From Roseicella aerolata (GTDB lineage Bacteria; Pseudomonadota; Alphaproteobacteria; Acetobacterales; Acetobacteraceae), in the NCBI RefSeq assembly GCF_020523605.1, contig NZ_JAJAQI010000024.1, positions 1 to 64,000 of the forward strand: 64,000 bases of DNA, written 5' to 3'. The notes beneath the pieces were generated by a model. It did not search any database, was not told the origin of the DNA, and was given only the letters and a program-made list of their open reading frames with translations. Positions 63,596 through 64,000 of the stretch are shown in pieces; position 1 is the stretch's first letter, and the number at the start of each line of letters is the position of its first letter. A program made the position numbers and the translations under genes.

Positions 63596-64000
63596 TCAGG
63601 CGCCGGTCAGGCGCCCCAGCTCCGCCAGCGGCGCCGGGCGGCCCAGATGGTAGCCCTGGGCCTCGGTGCAGCCGGCGCCGTGCACCATCGCCATGTGCTC
63701 CGGCCCCTCCACCCCCTCTGCCGTCGCCGTGATGCCGAGCTCGGCGGCAAGGCCGGCGACGGAGCGGACGATCGCCAGGCAGTCCGGCCGCGCCACCGCA
63801 TCCCGCACGAAGGACTGGTCGATCTTGATCTTGTCGAAGGGAAAGGCCCGCAGATAGCTGAGCGAGGCATAGCCGGTCCCGAAATCATCCAGCGCGATGC
63901 GCACGCCCATGGCGCGCAGCGCCTGCAGGCTGGCCAGCACCGCCTCGTTGTGGTGCAGCAGGACGGATTCGGTGATTTCCAGCTCCAGCCGCTCCGGCGC
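63596..64000 (-). CDS. EAL-domain c-di-GMP phosphodiesterase, C-terminal part (partial)
   Basis: 135 residues of an EAL domain that continues past the right edge. Present motifs are LELEITES (ExTE), LDDFGTGYASLSYL (loop 6, with the Asp-Asp pair), KIKIDQSFV (catalytic Lys), TAEGVE, and QGYHLGRP (end motif). These residues match active enzymes that cut c-di-GMP to pGpG. Sensor domains upstream are not visible. The chain ends with LGRLTGA. Confidence 0.92.
   Translation of the reverse strand, partial: APERLELEITESVLLHHNEAVLASLQALRAMGVRIALDDFGTGYASLSYLRAFPFDKIKIDQSFVRDAVARPDCLAIVRSVAGLAAELGITATAEGVEGPEHMAMVHGAGCTEAQGYHLGRPAPLAELGRLTGA

Overview
The window comes from a bacterial chromosome with very high G+C and dense, mostly G/C-ending codons. 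The gene set points to an alphaproteobacterium, most likely Rhodospirillales/Acetobacteraceae (Roseomonas-like). It includes a class I PHA synthase, a class I lysyl-tRNA synthetase, a Bug/TctC-type binding protein, YicC next to guanylate kinase, and SOS boxes of the alphaproteobacterial GTTC-N7-GTTC type. The genus is an inference. I saw no rRNA, tRNA or CRISPR array.

Layout. 1-177 is the 3' end of an IS110-type transposase. 194-10350 is a metabolic and transport block: GntP-like permease with patatin, a dihydrodipicolinate-synthase-family enzyme, a ketopantoate-reductase-family enzyme and a TctC-type binding protein. It also holds a two-gene DNA repair operon (radical SAM protein plus UdgX) with a perfect SOS box just upstream. 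10583-13673 is a three-gene surface-polysaccharide operon (wecB-like, unknown helical protein, wecG-like). 14014-27300 holds a secreted PhoX-like/RTX protein, PHA synthase, a short ribosome hibernation factor, a Nudix protein, an alpha-glucosidase/HAD pair, a thioredoxin-reductase-like enzyme, small membrane and periplasmic proteins, an AEC transporter, yicC-gmk and an SDR enzyme. 27515-48821 holds an FtsX-type permease, a Bax-inhibitor-1 protein with a clear promoter and terminator, a CDF metal exporter, a zinc alcohol dehydrogenase, a polysaccharide flippase, a TerB-like protein, a DinG-type helicase, a Baeyer-Villiger-type monooxygenase, a D-cysteine desulfhydrase-like enzyme, asd, and a lysS-mprF pair coupled by a 4-base overlap.

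48971-62879 is the most interesting part. A LexA/CI-type S24 regulator faces a 13-kb cassette of short-tailed (T7/podovirus-like) virion genes in T7 order: portal, scaffold, capsid, tail tubular A, tail tubular B, a gp14-like protein, tail fibre/spike, a small terminase candidate, large terminase, then a membrane protein and a SleB-type cell-wall hydrolase. I see no integrase, RNA or DNA polymerase, primase, helicase or large ejection proteins. A perfect GTTC-N7-GTTC box lies 28 bases upstream of the first gene. The cassette has the base composition of its surroundings. It could therefore be a domesticated, DNA-damage-controlled particle (a podovirus-type gene transfer agent or defective prophage) rather than an autonomous phage. 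That is a hypothesis.

63062-64000 returns to host genes: a DUF952 protein and the C-terminal part of an EAL-domain c-di-GMP phosphodiesterase that runs off the right edge. A 51-base dispersed repeat occurs at 4494 and at 63521. Several start codons are alternatives (GTG/TTG), as noted in the entries.
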